Assembly: GCF_028369065.1 (NCBI RefSeq)
Contig: NZ_JAQNDA010000004.1
Span: forward strand, 62,001-126,000
From: Marinobacter sp. SS21
Lineage (GTDB): Bacteria; Pseudomonadota; Gammaproteobacteria; Pseudomonadales; Oleiphilaceae
Length of the DNA stretch: 64,000 nucleotides
Reading direction: 5' to 3'
Part shown: positions 20,100 to 29,224 of the stretch, in pieces
Layout of the letters: the number at the start of each line of letters is the position of its first letter
Numbering within the stretch: the stretch's first letter is position 1
Notes under the pieces: model-generated
The model's database searches: none
What the model was told of the DNA's origin: nothing
Seen by the model: only the letters and a program-made list of their open reading frames with translations
Program-made: the position numbers and the translations under genes

Positions 20100-23000
20100 A
20101 TGGATTCGAAGGAACGTCGCGCCAGTCTCCGAAGGCCCATCAAACTTGCTGCCCAGCTCGTACTGGGCGACAGCCAAGGTCTGCCCTGCCAGATAGCTGA
20201 TTTCTGCGCGGAAGGCCTCTTCGTGCGTTATTCCGCCGATACCGAGCACAAACTCAATGCCTGCCTGTCACGGCAGGGCGCCAGCCGTGTCCTTATCCGT
20301 TTCCGCAGCTCCGACGGCAAGGGCCGGCATGAGCTGGTGGTGGATATCGTGCGCCGTTTGGCCGGCGCGATGGGGGTGATCTTTGCCCGGACTAACCCGG
20401 AAGCTGTCGCGGCCATGCTGCAGATGTGCGCAGGCAGCGGCGACACCGAACGGCCGATGCTGCGGCCACCGAGTGAACGGGTTCAGTTCATCCTGCACCA
20501 GTGCGCCCGCGTTGTGGTGCAATACCTTGAACCCCAAATGGACGGCTGCTTCGGCCGGATGATCGAGGCCCTCAAGCAATCGGCGCAAAAAGCGGCCAAC
20601 GACCAGCAGGCCAGTGAATTCATGGATGCCTCGGGTCAGCTGGCCGCACGCCAGAAAATCATCTGGCACCAGATGAGTCAGGCCCTGCAATCGCCCCTGA
20701 AACCTCGCCCCAAGGGGCCTCCTGGCGCGGAGCTGACACTGGTGGACAAGGGCGAGTTCGAGGATTGGTTGACCCTTCGGGTGATGGTGACCAAGGCCGA
20801 CACCCTGTACCGAGCGGAGCTGCTGCAATTGAAGTTGCGCCTGGACAACCTCGGGGTCAGTAATGAAACCGGCCACCAGAACCCACTGGGGCCGGCCCTG
20901 GTGTGCGAGTCGTTTCACTCCGGGCTGGCACTGATGAAGGCCTCCCGTGCGGTGGAGAAGGTGTGCCTGAAGGTCTTCGAGACACAGGTGCTGGGCCAGC
21001 TCGAGCCGCTGTATGGGGAGCTGAATCAAATCCTGGTTCGTCACGGTATCCTGCCGAATCTCGATCTGAGCAAGTACCTCAGTGAGCGCAAACCCTCGCC
21101 TGAGCCAAAGCAAAAGCCAAACCCAGCGCCGGCACCGGTGGCCGCAACGGCCAGCGCTGCCGCAGCGGAACCGTCGCCAACACCGATGGCGGCTTCTTCT
21201 GCCCGTCCGCCATCGCCAGGGGGGGAGGGCTTTCGGCTCCATGCCCAGGAGGCACGCTCGGCCTTCGCCACGGTGCGCAATCTGCTCGCAACCCTGAGTG
21301 CAAGCCGGATCGCCCATGGCGATCCCGAGCCAGCGGATTTCCCGCCCAATGCCCGTCCACTCTCCAGCGGTGAGTTTCAGTACCAGTTACAGCAACTGCA
21401 GATGGACAGTCTCAATGTCGACGCCTCCGCGCCGGCCTTGAAGGAACGGGTGATCGAGCAGGTTCGCAGCACTGGCGACACGCGCTTGAACGACGATCAG
21501 CAGGGCACACTGGACGTGGTTGACCGCTTTTTCGCCAGTGTCGTGGAGAGTCCCCGCATCAGCCAGCTGATGCAGGGCCAGTTGCGACAACTGGAGGTGC
21601 CGGTGCTGAAGGTGGTCATGCGGGACCGGAACTTTTTTGACGACAAGAACAGTCCGGTACGTGGTGTCCTGAACCGGATGGCTCAGCTCAGCGTGAAGGG
21701 TGGGCGGATTAATCCGGTTACCCAGCGTCGGGTGGGGGACGTGATCCAGCGGGTGGTCAGCGATTTCGAGCAGGACACCGGCGTGTTCGACTGGGCGGTG
21801 CGGGAGCTGGACGGTCTCATTGAACGCCAGAACCTGGTGTACCGGCGGAACGTGGAGCGGGTTGCGGCGGCCGCGGAAGGGGCGCAGAAGGTATCGGATT
21901 CGAAGGACGCGGTGACCGAGGCCCTGGCGCCGCGCCTGCAGGGGCGGCGGGTGCCCAAGGTGGTGCTCAGCCTGCTCAATGGGGGCTGGCGCGACCTGCT
22001 GTCATTGACCTGGATTCGCCAGGGGCCCGAGAGCCAGTTGTGGGAAGACTATCTGGCGGTGATCGACTCGCTGATCGCCTTCGGTGAGGACCCCGACAGT
22101 GCCATCAACCTGCCGGAGTTGCTGCGGGTGATTCAGGACGGCCTGGCTTCGATCTCCAGCAACCACCTGCCGCCATCCCAGATCCGCGACGAACTGAAAC
22201 AGTTCCTGGTGCGTAAGCCGGAGTCAGCGGTGGAGATGGTGGAGGTAACCGACGAGCTGGCCGCCATCAAGCCCGCCGACGAAGCGCCCGGGCAGGACGA
22301 TCGCAGTCTGCAGCGCTGGATCCAGCGCGCCCAGCAGCTGCGTACCGGGGAGTGGATGCGGGACCAGGAAAAACCGGAGGCGATTCAGTACATCCGCCTG
22401 GTCTGGATCGCTCGCGGCTTTAGCCGGTTCGTGTTTGTGAATCACCAGGGCATGCGGGTGGTGGAGCTGGAACTGCAGGAATTGGCCCGGATGATGAAAC
22501 AGGGGCTGCTTGTCTCCGACAGCCAGTATGAGCGGCCGCTGGTGGATGAAAGCATCGATCGCATGGTGCGCAAGGTCTACGACCAGTTGTCCTGGGCTTC
22601 GACGCACGACGAACTCACCGGGCTGCTGGCCCGTCGCGAGTTCGAACGCATGCTGGAACAGCAGCTGGCGCGTCATGACGACGAGCGGGTGTTGGCGGTG
22701 CTGGATTTGCGCCAGTTCCGTCTGCTCAATGACACCGCGGGCTACCAGGCTGGCGACGAGACGCTCAAGGCGGTGGCGGACATCCTGCGAAACCAGGTTG
22801 GCGAGGGCCTGCCGCTGGCGCGGCTGTCCGGCAATGAGTTTGCCTTCCTGATGCCGGCGGAACCGGCGGAAGACATCGTTACCCTGGTTATCCGCACCAT
22901 TGAGGCACTGGCGCTGAATTATTCCGGCCGCCGCTATCATCTGTCTGCCAATGTTGGGCTGGCGGCGCCGATGCCGGCGCTGTCGAGCCCGGAGCGTTGG

Positions 23001-23846
23001 CTGCGGGGCGCGCTCGAGGCTTGTGAAGGCGCCAAGCAGCAGGGCAATGGGCGGTTGTGCTGGCACGCACTGGACGCCGGCGACCAGAGTCGTCAGGAGC
23101 AGATTGCCGCCAAGTTGGCGAGCCTGGCGGATCTGGATGAGGAACGCATGCTGTTGCGATGTCAGAAGATGATCCCGCTGCACGGCCAAACCACCATGCC
23201 GACCCAGTATGAAATCCTGATCAGCATGTACGATGACACCGGCAACCTGATTACCGGGTGCGATTTTGTACGCACCGCCGAGCGTTACAACCGCATGCAG
23301 GTGGTGGACCGATGGGTGGTCGGCCATATGCTGGATTGGCTGAGGGCGGCCGGTAACGAGGCCCTGGGCGGGGTCTGCATCAACCTGTCTGGCCACTCCC
23401 TGAACGATGAATCCCTGTTGGAGTTCGTCTACGACAAGCTCAGCGAAAAAGAGGCACCCATCGAACGGCTCTGGTTCGAGATTACCGAAGCGGCGGCGAT
23501 CCATGACCTTCAGGGCGTGGCTGATTTCATTGTCGAGATGAAGGAGTTGGGCTGCCGCTTCTGTCTCGGCAATTTCGGCAGTGGCCCCGCTTCGTACCAG
23601 TTTATGCGCAGCCTGCCGGTGGATCTGATCAAGATGGATGGCGCCTTTACCGCCCAGCTGGCTACCAGCGAAACCGACCGCACCATGGTCGCCTCCATGG
23701 TGGATATGGCCCACTACATGAAGCGGGAGGTGATTGCGTCCCAGGTGGAGACCCGCGAAGTGCTCGATATCCTGCGCCAGCTGGGCGTCGACTACGCCCA
23801 GGGCTTCGTGATCGAAAAACCCCGCCTGCTCGGCAGCCTCAACTGA
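20100..23846 (+). CDS. Giant PilZ-DUF1631-GGDEF-EAL protein with degenerate catalytic motifs
   Basis: A 1248-residue cytoplasmic c-di-GMP-type protein. The N-terminal PilZ-like domain (about 5-110) has RRASLRRPIKLAAQLVLG and DFCAEGLFVRY. A long helical DUF1631-like region (about 120-780) follows, with a Pro/Ala-rich linker around 335-380. The C-terminus has a GGDEF domain whose active site is SGNEF (910-914) and an EAL domain reading EIL (1038-1040) and GNFGSG (1157-1162) in place of EAL and DDFGTG. Both enzymes are therefore probably inactive, and the protein likely senses or transmits c-di-GMP. ATG at 20100. Confidence 0.85.
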   Translation: MDSKERRASLRRPIKLAAQLVLGDSQGLPCQIADFCAEGLFVRYSADTEHKLNACLSRQGASRVLIRFRSSDGKGRHELVVDIVRRLAGAMGVIFARTNPEAVAAMLQMCAGSGDTERPMLRPPSERVQFILHQCARVVVQYLEPQMDGCFGRMIEALKQSAQKAANDQQASEFMDASGQLAARQKIIWHQMSQALQSPLKPRPKGPPGAELTLVDKGEFEDWLTLRVMVTKADTLYRAELLQLKLRLDNLGVSNETGHQNPLGPALVCESFHSGLALMKASRAVEKVCLKVFETQVLGQLEPLYGELNQILVRHGILPNLDLSKYLSERKPSPEPKQKPNPAPAPVAATASAAAAEPSPTPMAASSARPPSPGGEGFRLHAQEARSAFATVRNLLATLSASRIAHGDPEPADFPPNARPLSSGEFQYQLQQLQMDSLNVDASAPALKERVIEQVRSTGDTRLNDDQQGTLDVVDRFFASVVESPRISQLMQGQLRQLEVPVLKVVMRDRNFFDDKNSPVRGVLNRMAQLSVKGGRINPVTQRRVGDVIQRVVSDFEQDTGVFDWAVRELDGLIERQNLVYRRNVERVAAAAEGAQKVSDSKDAVTEALAPRLQGRRVPKVVLSLLNGGWRDLLSLTWIRQGPESQLWEDYLAVIDSLIAFGEDPDSAINLPELLRVIQDGLASISSNHLPPSQIRDELKQFLVRKPESAVEMVEVTDELAAIKPADEAPGQDDRSLQRWIQRAQQLRTGEWMRDQEKPEAIQYIRLVWIARGFSRFVFVNHQGMRVVELELQELARMMKQGLLVSDSQYERPLVDESIDRMVRKVYDQLSWASTHDELTGLLARREFERMLEQQLARHDDERVLAVLDLRQFRLLNDTAGYQAGDETLKAVADILRNQVGEGLPLARLSGNEFAFLMPAEPAEDIVTLVIRTIEALALNYSGRRYHLSANVGLAAPMPALSSPERWLRGALEACEGAKQQGNGRLCWHALDAGDQSRQEQIAAKLASLADLDEERMLLRCQKMIPLHGQTTMPTQYEILISMYDDTGNLITGCDFVRTAERYNRMQVVDRWVVGHMLDWLRAAGNEALGGVCINLSGHSLNDESLLEFVYDKLSEKEAPIERLWFEITEAAAIHDLQGVADFIVEMKELGCRFCLGNFGSGPASYQFMRSLPVDLIKMDGAFTAQLATSETDRTMVASMVDMAHYMKREVIASQVETREVLDILRQLGVDYAQGFVIEKPRLLGSLN

Positions 23847-23869
23847 ACTTTTCGGAACCGATCTGGTTT

Positions 23870-24736
23870 ATGTCCAAGCGTCATCCAATCATTGCCGTGA
23901 CTGGCTCCTCCGGGGCCGGTACCACCACCACCGGCCGCGTCTTCAGCCGGCTGTTTGCCAGCGAAAACCTCAGTGCGGCGATGGTCAGCGGCGACAGCTT
24001 TCACCGCTACACTCGGGAGCAGATGGCCCGCCTGGCGGCCAAGGGCCAATTTGGTGAGCGCAATCACTTCGCGCTGGCGGCCAATCACATCGACAAGCTC
24101 GAAGCGCTGTTCTACGACTACAGCCACACCGGTAACGGCCGTCACCGCCAGTACGTGCATGATGAGGATCTGGAGCTGATCGAGGCGGGCCACAAGCCCG
24201 GCACTTTTACGCCCTGGGAGTCGTTGCCGGCCAACACCGATCTGCTGTTCTATGAGGGCCTGCATGGCGGCGTGGTGAGTGACACCTACAATACCGCCCA
24301 ATACGTCGACCTGCTGATGGGCGTGGTGCCCATCGTCAACCTGGAGTGGATTCAGAAAATTCACCGCGACACCTTCCGCCGCGGCTATTCCCAGGAGGCG
24401 GTGGTGAAAACCATCATCAACCGGATGGACGATTACGTCCACGACATCGTGCCGCAGTTCTCCCATACCCACATCAACTTCCAGCGCATCCCGTTGGTGG
24501 ACACCTCCAACCCGTTTGTGGCGCGGGACGTGCCCACCGAGGACGAGAGTATGGTGGTGATTCGCTTCCGCGACGCCAGTGAGGTGGACTTCCCCTACCT
24601 GCTGCAGATGATCGCCGGCAGTTCCGTGTCCCGCCACGACACCCTGGTCATCCCCGGCCCCAAACTCTCCCTCGCCATGGACCTGATCCTGCGACCGATG
24701 GTGTTAAACCTGATGGCGCAGAAGCCGTTTGCGTAG
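23870..24736 (+). CDS. prkB: Phosphoribulokinase-family kinase (PrkB)
   Basis: A 288-residue P-loop kinase of the phosphoribulokinase/uridine kinase family: GSSGAGTTTT at 12-21, DSFHRY, YEGLHGG and NRMDDYVHDI. It matches the proteobacterial PrkB group found in heterotrophs, which is not linked to the Calvin cycle. No RuBisCO gene is nearby. The physiological substrate is not established. It is the last conserved gene before the Tad block; the following 269 bp hold the first sigma54 control region. Confidence 0.9.
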   Translation: MSKRHPIIAVTGSSGAGTTTTGRVFSRLFASENLSAAMVSGDSFHRYTREQMARLAAKGQFGERNHFALAANHIDKLEALFYDYSHTGNGRHRQYVHDEDLELIEAGHKPGTFTPWESLPANTDLLFYEGLHGGVVSDTYNTAQYVDLLMGVVPIVNLEWIQKIHRDTFRRGYSQEAVVKTIINRMDDYVHDIVPQFSHTHINFQRIPLVDTSNPFVARDVPTEDESMVVIRFRDASEVDFPYLLQMIAGSSVSRHDTLVIPGPKLSLAMDLILRPMVLNLMAQKPFA

Positions 24737-24820
24737 TTAGAGGCTACCTAGCTCAGATCACGGTGTTTTCAGCGGTATCCCTCCTTGTACAACTGTGTCT
24801 CAAGGCCAGCTCCGTTACGC

Positions 24821-24835
24821 ATTGCAATATGCGAA
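24821..24835. promoter_or_regulatory. LuxO-type enhancer dyad upstream of the pilin gene
   Basis: ATTGCAATATGCGAA aligns with the dyad TTTGCAA-N-TTGCAAA of this locus (11 of 14 positions). Its core TTGCA-ATA-TGCGA differs by one base from TTGCA-W3-TGCAA. Its centre is about 120 bp upstream of the predicted sigma54 start point. Confidence 0.6.
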
Positions 24836-24921
24836 ATAAATAGCGACAGCGGAAGCTGGTCTGTGCTTTTTGAATGAATTTTATTTATCTATCATGTTGT
24901 ATTTAATGGATATTTGCGTTT

Positions 24922-24937
24922 TGGCATGGAGTTTGTT
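24922..24937 (+). promoter_or_regulatory. Candidate sigma54 promoter of the pilin gene
   Basis: TGGCAT-ggagt-TTGT has correct -24/-12 spacing. The -24 box is five of six; the -12 GC is GT, a weakness. Predicted start about 24948. The transcript would begin with GGCGTGA (24947-24953), complementary to TCACGCC (24985-24991) just before the ribosome site, so the leader can fold from its first bases. Confidence 0.55.
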
Positions 24938-25005
24938 CGTGTTCTGGGCGTGAGGATAAATTCACGACAATTGACATAACAATTTCACGCCAAGGGGTGT
25001 AATCC

Positions 25006-25386
25006 ATGAAAACAGTCAAACTTTCTCAAGGTTCCAAAAAACAAGCCGGTTTCGTTATGACCACCGAACTGGTTTTGTTATCCACAGTGATGGTCATCGG
25101 CTTGGTTGCCGGAATGGTCACCATGCGAGACTCCCTCACCGCCGAAATGGAAGATGTGGCGGAGGCAATTGGCCATCTCGATCAGACTTACGCCTTCAAT
25201 GGCATCGTTAATGGGGAAAACACGGCTGCCGTAGAGGGATCTGTCTATGGCGATGCTACCGACAGTCTGGCCGGGGATGATGTGGAGTTCTCCTTCGTGG
25301 CAGCAACACCCTTGGAGGGCGCGACCACTGCAGCCAGCCTGGGCTCCAGCGCTTCAAGCAATGCCGGTACCGTATTGGCTCCCTAA
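25006..25386 (+). CDS. Tad/Flp-type major pilin-like protein (atypical)
   Basis: A 126-residue prepilin-like protein. A basic 15-residue leader ends in Gly (KKQAG), followed by a hydrophobic helix FVMTTELVLLSTVMVIGLVAGMVTM. Its glutamate is at +6 after the glycine, not the usual +5. The C-terminal half is acidic and Ala/Gly/Ser-rich. First position in the locus, a sigma54 promoter and a strong downstream stem-loop fit an abundant subunit. The same leader pattern recurs in the protein at 33005. Pilin identity is inferred; sequence similarity to classical Flp is low. Confidence 0.72.
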   Translation: MKTVKLSQGSKKQAGFVMTTELVLLSTVMVIGLVAGMVTMRDSLTAEMEDVAEAIGHLDQTYAFNGIVNGENTAAVEGSVYGDATDSLAGDDVEFSFVAATPLEGATTAASLGSSASSNAGTVLAP

Positions 25387-25398
25387 CCGTAATGGTTG

Positions 25399-25431
25399 CC
25401 TGGCCTGAGGTCTGGTCGGCCTCATGCCAGG
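25399..25431 (+). terminator. Stem-loop between pilin gene and cpaB
   Basis: A 12-bp stem with one mismatch (25399-25410 with 25420-25431) and a 9-nt loop, 13 bp after the pilin stop. There is no T-run, so it is more likely an RNA-stabilising or partial termination element that lets pilin be made in excess over CpaB. Confidence 0.6.
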
Positions 25432-25462
25432 TGAGATGTGCATGGCATAGGAGAGGTGTGAC

Positions 25463-26233
25463 ATGAGGCGGAAGTTGAATGGCAGTACCACCGCAGCAAT
25501 CGGCATGTTTTTGATCTCAGGAGTGTTGGCGAGTGTTTTGGGGGTGCGGCAATACGAACGAGTGACTACCCACGAAGTGCTGGGCATTGTTGGTAGCTGG
25601 CCCGCGGGTACTCAGATTGTCCCCGACATGTTGACACGAGTGCGGATAGACGCCGCCGAACCCGGTATTACCGATCCGAGGCAGGTGCTGGGTAAACAAC
25701 TGTCCCGTAACGTGGAGCATGGCGCAATAATCCGCCCAGCCGAGTTAAGTCGCCCCGTGCGCTCCTGGTTGGCACAGCAGGTTCCGGAGGGAAAGGTGCT
25801 GTACACCTTGGCTCCCCAGTCCGGTTCTATCCCTCACTCACAACTACGTAATGGTGACTTGTTCGATGTGATCGCTACAGGGCCCGCCGGCGTGCGTACG
25901 GTGGCACAGGACGTGCGCTTGATCGGTGTTTTGTCTGCCAGATCTTCGGCCGCAAGTGGCGCAGGCGGCACGGGCCTGATGAGAGCGGCTGCGCATCACC
26001 CGCAAAGGGAGTCGGCGACCTCGTTGGTGGTGGCACTGGCTCCCCAGTTCGTTTATCCGCTGGCCAGCCTCGGACCGCAAGACAAGGTGTCTATTGTCCT
26101 GCACGGGACGTCGGCCCGGCAGGCTGATGAACGACCCAGAATTGAACCACCACCAACTCAACGGCTGGTTGAAGTAGTCACCGGTCTGGAGCGCAAGCTG
26201 ATTCCGGTGAAGATACTGGCCGGCACTCCCTAA
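25463..26233 (+). CDS. cpaB: Flp pilus assembly protein CpaB/RcpC
   Basis: A 256-residue protein with one N-terminal membrane helix and a periplasmic SAF domain (about 42-110, EVLGIVGSWPAGTQIVPDML...GAIIRPAELSRP), then an RcpC/CpaB C-terminal region with NGDLFDVIAT and VVALAPQFVYPLASLGPQDKVSIVL. In Tad systems it works with the outer-membrane secretin. It is separated from the pilin only by the stem-loop. Confidence 0.87.
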   Translation: MRRKLNGSTTAAIGMFLISGVLASVLGVRQYERVTTHEVLGIVGSWPAGTQIVPDMLTRVRIDAAEPGITDPRQVLGKQLSRNVEHGAIIRPAELSRPVRSWLAQQVPEGKVLYTLAPQSGSIPHSQLRNGDLFDVIATGPAGVRTVAQDVRLIGVLSARSSAASGAGGTGLMRAAAHHPQRESATSLVVALAPQFVYPLASLGPQDKVSIVLHGTSARQADERPRIEPPPTQRLVEVVTGLERKLIPVKILAGTP

Positions 26234-26311
26234 TCCCCGCACGACCTATTGCCAGCATTTATTGGGCGAGCGCCTCAAGGCCTCGCTTTTTGTTTTAGCT
26301 TTCGATGCTGC

Positions 26312-26326
26312 GTCGCAAATTGCAAT
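26312..26326. promoter_or_regulatory. LuxO-type enhancer dyad upstream of the OmpA-secretin operon
   Basis: GTCGCAAATTGCAAT has core TCGCA-AAT-TGCAA, one base from TTGCA-W3-TGCAA. Its centre is about 116 bp upstream of the predicted start point of the sigma54 promoter at 26409. Confidence 0.6.
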
Positions 26327-26408
26327 CACTACTGCACGCCCCTTCAGCTCCACCGCCGCCGTTTACATAACATGCTGAAAAATATAGCAATAATTTTGAA
26401 TCCGATTT

Positions 26409-26424
26409 TGGTATGAGTTCTGCA
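26409..26424 (+). promoter_or_regulatory. Candidate sigma54 promoter of the OmpA-cpaC-tadD-cpaF operon
   Basis: TGGTAT-gagtt-CTGCA has GG and GC exactly 10 bp apart. Predicted start about 26435, giving a leader of about 50 nt. A second sequence, TGGCAGAGGGTTGC, lies 20 bp on, but its spacing is one base short. Confidence 0.5.
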
Positions 26425-26486
26425 AGGACTGTGGCAGAGGGTTGCAGTAGCCGCCTTAGATCGAGTCATTGTCCGGGAAGCAAACT

Positions 26487-27248
26487 ATGAACAAGCTGTT
26501 ATGGATACTCCCAGTCCTGCTGAGTGGGTGCGTTACTGCCGATAAGTACTATGAAAGCGTCCCCCAGATTCCAACAACAAAAAACCGTGCCGATGCCCGG
26601 GCTCTCGCCACCACTGGCTTGCGCGCTTCCGATCTGAATCCGGTGGAGCACGAGTTCAGCGATGTGCGCCCGGCTGTGTCACTGCTTGTGCCGGGCTGTG
26701 CGCTGGAGTTTTCTCAGCCGAGTCTCATTCCGCGAGACCCATCGCAGCCGCGCCGCCAGGGTGTTGCTGTAATGGACCGGCCCCATCGCCAAGCGCCGAA
26801 ATACGACTTTCACGCAAGCTATCAGCGTTTTGTACCGCGCCATGGCTTTGCCCAGGGCGGTGCGCAGATTAGCAGTGAACTCGCCCAAGAACTGGACTGG
26901 TTCTATTGGCAAATGTCACCTCAGCCCGACCCCTTGACCCTTCATGTGGTTGGTCACACCAACACGGATGGCTCGCTTGCCTACAATCATCATCTGGGCC
27001 AGCGGCGAGCCCAGGCGGTTGCGGATTACCTGATTCGGAAGGGCGTTGCTCCTCATCGACTCCGGACTTCCAGCGTCGGGGAGTTGATTCCGGTGAGTGG
27101 TGCGGCTCCAGACCAGCTTCCTATTGCCAACCGGCGCGTTGAACTCATCACCTTCGTTTCACCCCCGGAGCAGGCCGCCGGCGGCGAGTACCCATCCTGT
27201 TTTTCCCGTGCCGTCATCGACCGAGATGACGCAGTAGAACTCAAGTAA
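26487..27248 (+). CDS. OmpA-family lipoprotein of the Tad locus
   Basis: A 253-residue precursor with a lipobox (VLLSGC). The C-terminal OmpA-like peptidoglycan-binding domain (about 135-230) shows LTLHVVGHTNTDGSLAYNHHLGQRRAQAVADYLIRKGV and NRRVEL. It probably anchors the secretin complex to the cell wall; OmpA-like genes are common in Tad loci. I chose the ATG at 26487 rather than the TTG at 26469 because it gives a proper lipoprotein signal. It heads the second transcription unit. Confidence 0.85.
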   Translation: MNKLLWILPVLLSGCVTADKYYESVPQIPTTKNRADARALATTGLRASDLNPVEHEFSDVRPAVSLLVPGCALEFSQPSLIPRDPSQPRRQGVAVMDRPHRQAPKYDFHASYQRFVPRHGFAQGGAQISSELAQELDWFYWQMSPQPDPLTLHVVGHTNTDGSLAYNHHLGQRRAQAVADYLIRKGVAPHRLRTSSVGELIPVSGAAPDQLPIANRRVELITFVSPPEQAAGGEYPSCFSRAVIDRDDAVELK

Positions 27249-27258
27249 GGAGACGTCG

Positions 27259-29214
27259 ATGCGCCAGTTAATTCGGTTAATCGGGAGCTATCTGTTGGTC
27301 GCGACCTTCGGGGTTGGCACGGCGTCGGCAGGGGCCAGCCTGAAATATGTCGAAGATGCCAATGGCCGCCACTCCGCCAACCATAGAGAACTTATCCAAT
27401 GGACCCACTCCCGGCTTGTGTTTGATCGTGACCTGGAACGAGTCGCCGTGGGGCAGGACAGAACCCTTGAGGTGGAGGTACTGAATGGGCGCGAGCTGCT
27501 GATGCTGGCCAAAAATGTGGGGCGTACGACCTTGATGGTCTGGTACGCCGGCGGTGACAGTGAAACCTACCTGTTCAGCGTGACAGAGGATTTGTCGGTA
27601 CTCCGCAGCGCCCTGAGCGATATCCACAGTGCCATTCGCATTGATTCGGCACCAGATCGTCCGGCGTTGGTCTTGCGAGGTCGGGTCCCGACGATTGATT
27701 ACAAGGTGGCTGCCGAAACAGCGGCTCGCCATTACCTGGGCGCACGCTCGGGTCCCAGGGCGGGGGGCAATCGGGTTCTTGCCGGTTCGGTGGATAGCAG
27801 TTCGCTGCATTTGCAATCCGCCGTTGCGGGGGCAATGGATCCGTCGTTTCGACTAAACCCCGGCAACGTCCCCAATGACAACCGAATTGCCGTTATTAAT
27901 CTGATTCGGGTGGACACCCTGCCGCTGAGCCTGGAGCAAAAAGTCGCTTCGGCGATCAAAGATCTGGGCGGGCAGAACGTGCGCGTTCGCCGGGTTATTC
28001 GCGGTGAAGTCGCCGACGATACCCGCGACACCTTGATTCTTGAAGGTGAGGTTCAGGATCAGGTCACCTTGACCCGAGTGCTAAGCGTGGTCTCCCGGTT
28101 GCTGCCCAATGCCGACACTGCTAGCGGTGATGCGGATGTTGTCGCGATGACGGATGAAGCCGGCGGCTTGCTGGATGCCCGAACTGCTAGCCGTCAGCGG
28201 AGTGGTCAGTTTGGCGGGCTCAGTCAACTCCAGAATGGAGGTGATTCCTTCAACAATGTGCGGGCCAACATTGCGCGATCGAAGCTGGTCTCGCTGGCCA
28301 ACGGCCGAATTCTGGCTATGTTGGACGTGCTCGATCTCCCCCAGGTAAGAATCTCGGTACAGATTCACGAGGTGAACAGGACGCGTATGCTTCGTTGGCG
28401 TCCCGATCTGTCGGTGGTGACCAACGGCTATTCCGATGCTGGGCTGTTTGCACTTGGCGGACTCGGAACCCTGACCGCAGATAGTTCGCTGGTGGAAAAT
28501 GCCTTGCAGATACTGGGCGGGACGCTGACCAATAACCTGCAGGTGGGCGGTAGCGATCTGGCATTCGATCTGCTGTTCTCACTTATGGAACAGGAGGGCA
28601 TCGCCCGCACTCTGTCCCAGCCAACCCTCACGGTCCTGGCGGGAGAGCAAGCCGTGTTCAGCGTGGGAGGTGAGGTTCCGGTGCCCACGGCTTTCGCACC
28701 GACCGGGCTGAAGTCTGGCGATGAGGTGGCGACCAACACTCCTGGAGTTTTTAGTGGCACCAGTTTCAAGACCTTTGGAGTGGAACTCATCGTCCGGGCA
28801 ATGGTTGATGAGAACGATCGTATCACCCTGGATGTGCATCCAACGATTTCCGCGCCGGATACCTCACTCACTCAGCTGATTTCGGACAGTACCGGCTCAG
28901 CCCTCAATTCCACCGCATTCAACACCCGCAGCATTGCCACGACCACAAGGCTAGGCGATGGTCAGCCGCTCATACTCGGGGGGCTCATCTACCAGGACCA
29001 GTCGGCCCAGAATAGCCAGACGCCGGGTCTACATCGGGTTCCGCTATTGGGGCGACTGGCGGAGGCTACCGCCAATTCGGAACAGGATCGCGAACTGGTG
29101 ATTGTAGTGACTCCCACCTTGGTCAGGGAGTCTGACAGCCGCGTACACCAATGGGCCTTCCCAACACCGTTGGACCTGGTCCGCCGCGCGTTGCCCACTA
29201 AACAAGATGGTTAG
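27259..29214 (+). CDS. cpaC: Tad secretin CpaC/RcpA
   Basis: Outer-membrane channel for the Flp/Tad pilus. The 651-residue precursor has a Sec signal peptide ending near GTASA, an N-terminal pilus-secretin domain (about 45-120, LERVAVGQDRTLEVEVLNGRELLMLAKNVGRTTLMVW), a BON-like region (about 215-285) and the C-terminal secretin domain (about 430-640) with DVHPTISAPD, TTTRLGDGQPLILGGLI and VPLLGRL, ending ELVIVVTPTLV. AAGGAGACG precedes the ATG. The tadD start follows its stop within about 10 bp. Confidence 0.92.
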   Translation: MRQLIRLIGSYLLVATFGVGTASAGASLKYVEDANGRHSANHRELIQWTHSRLVFDRDLERVAVGQDRTLEVEVLNGRELLMLAKNVGRTTLMVWYAGGDSETYLFSVTEDLSVLRSALSDIHSAIRIDSAPDRPALVLRGRVPTIDYKVAAETAARHYLGARSGPRAGGNRVLAGSVDSSSLHLQSAVAGAMDPSFRLNPGNVPNDNRIAVINLIRVDTLPLSLEQKVASAIKDLGGQNVRVRRVIRGEVADDTRDTLILEGEVQDQVTLTRVLSVVSRLLPNADTASGDADVVAMTDEAGGLLDARTASRQRSGQFGGLSQLQNGGDSFNNVRANIARSKLVSLANGRILAMLDVLDLPQVRISVQIHEVNRTRMLRWRPDLSVVTNGYSDAGLFALGGLGTLTADSSLVENALQILGGTLTNNLQVGGSDLAFDLLFSLMEQEGIARTLSQPTLTVLAGEQAVFSVGGEVPVPTAFAPTGLKSGDEVATNTPGVFSGTSFKTFGVELIVRAMVDENDRITLDVHPTISAPDTSLTQLISDSTGSALNSTAFNTRSIATTTRLGDGQPLILGGLIYQDQSAQNSQTPGLHRVPLLGRLAEATANSEQDRELVIVVTPTLVRESDSRVHQWAFPTPLDLVRRALPTKQDG

Positions 29215-29224
29215 GAGTCACACT

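Noticed and set aside
22224..23714. 496-codon open frame on the minus strand
   Set aside because: Antisense to the GGDEF-EAL region of the 20100-23846 gene, no motif and no start signal.
23870..24736. Calvin-cycle phosphoribulokinase
   Set aside because: The family is right, but it is the PrkB branch of heterotrophs and no carbon-fixation gene is near.
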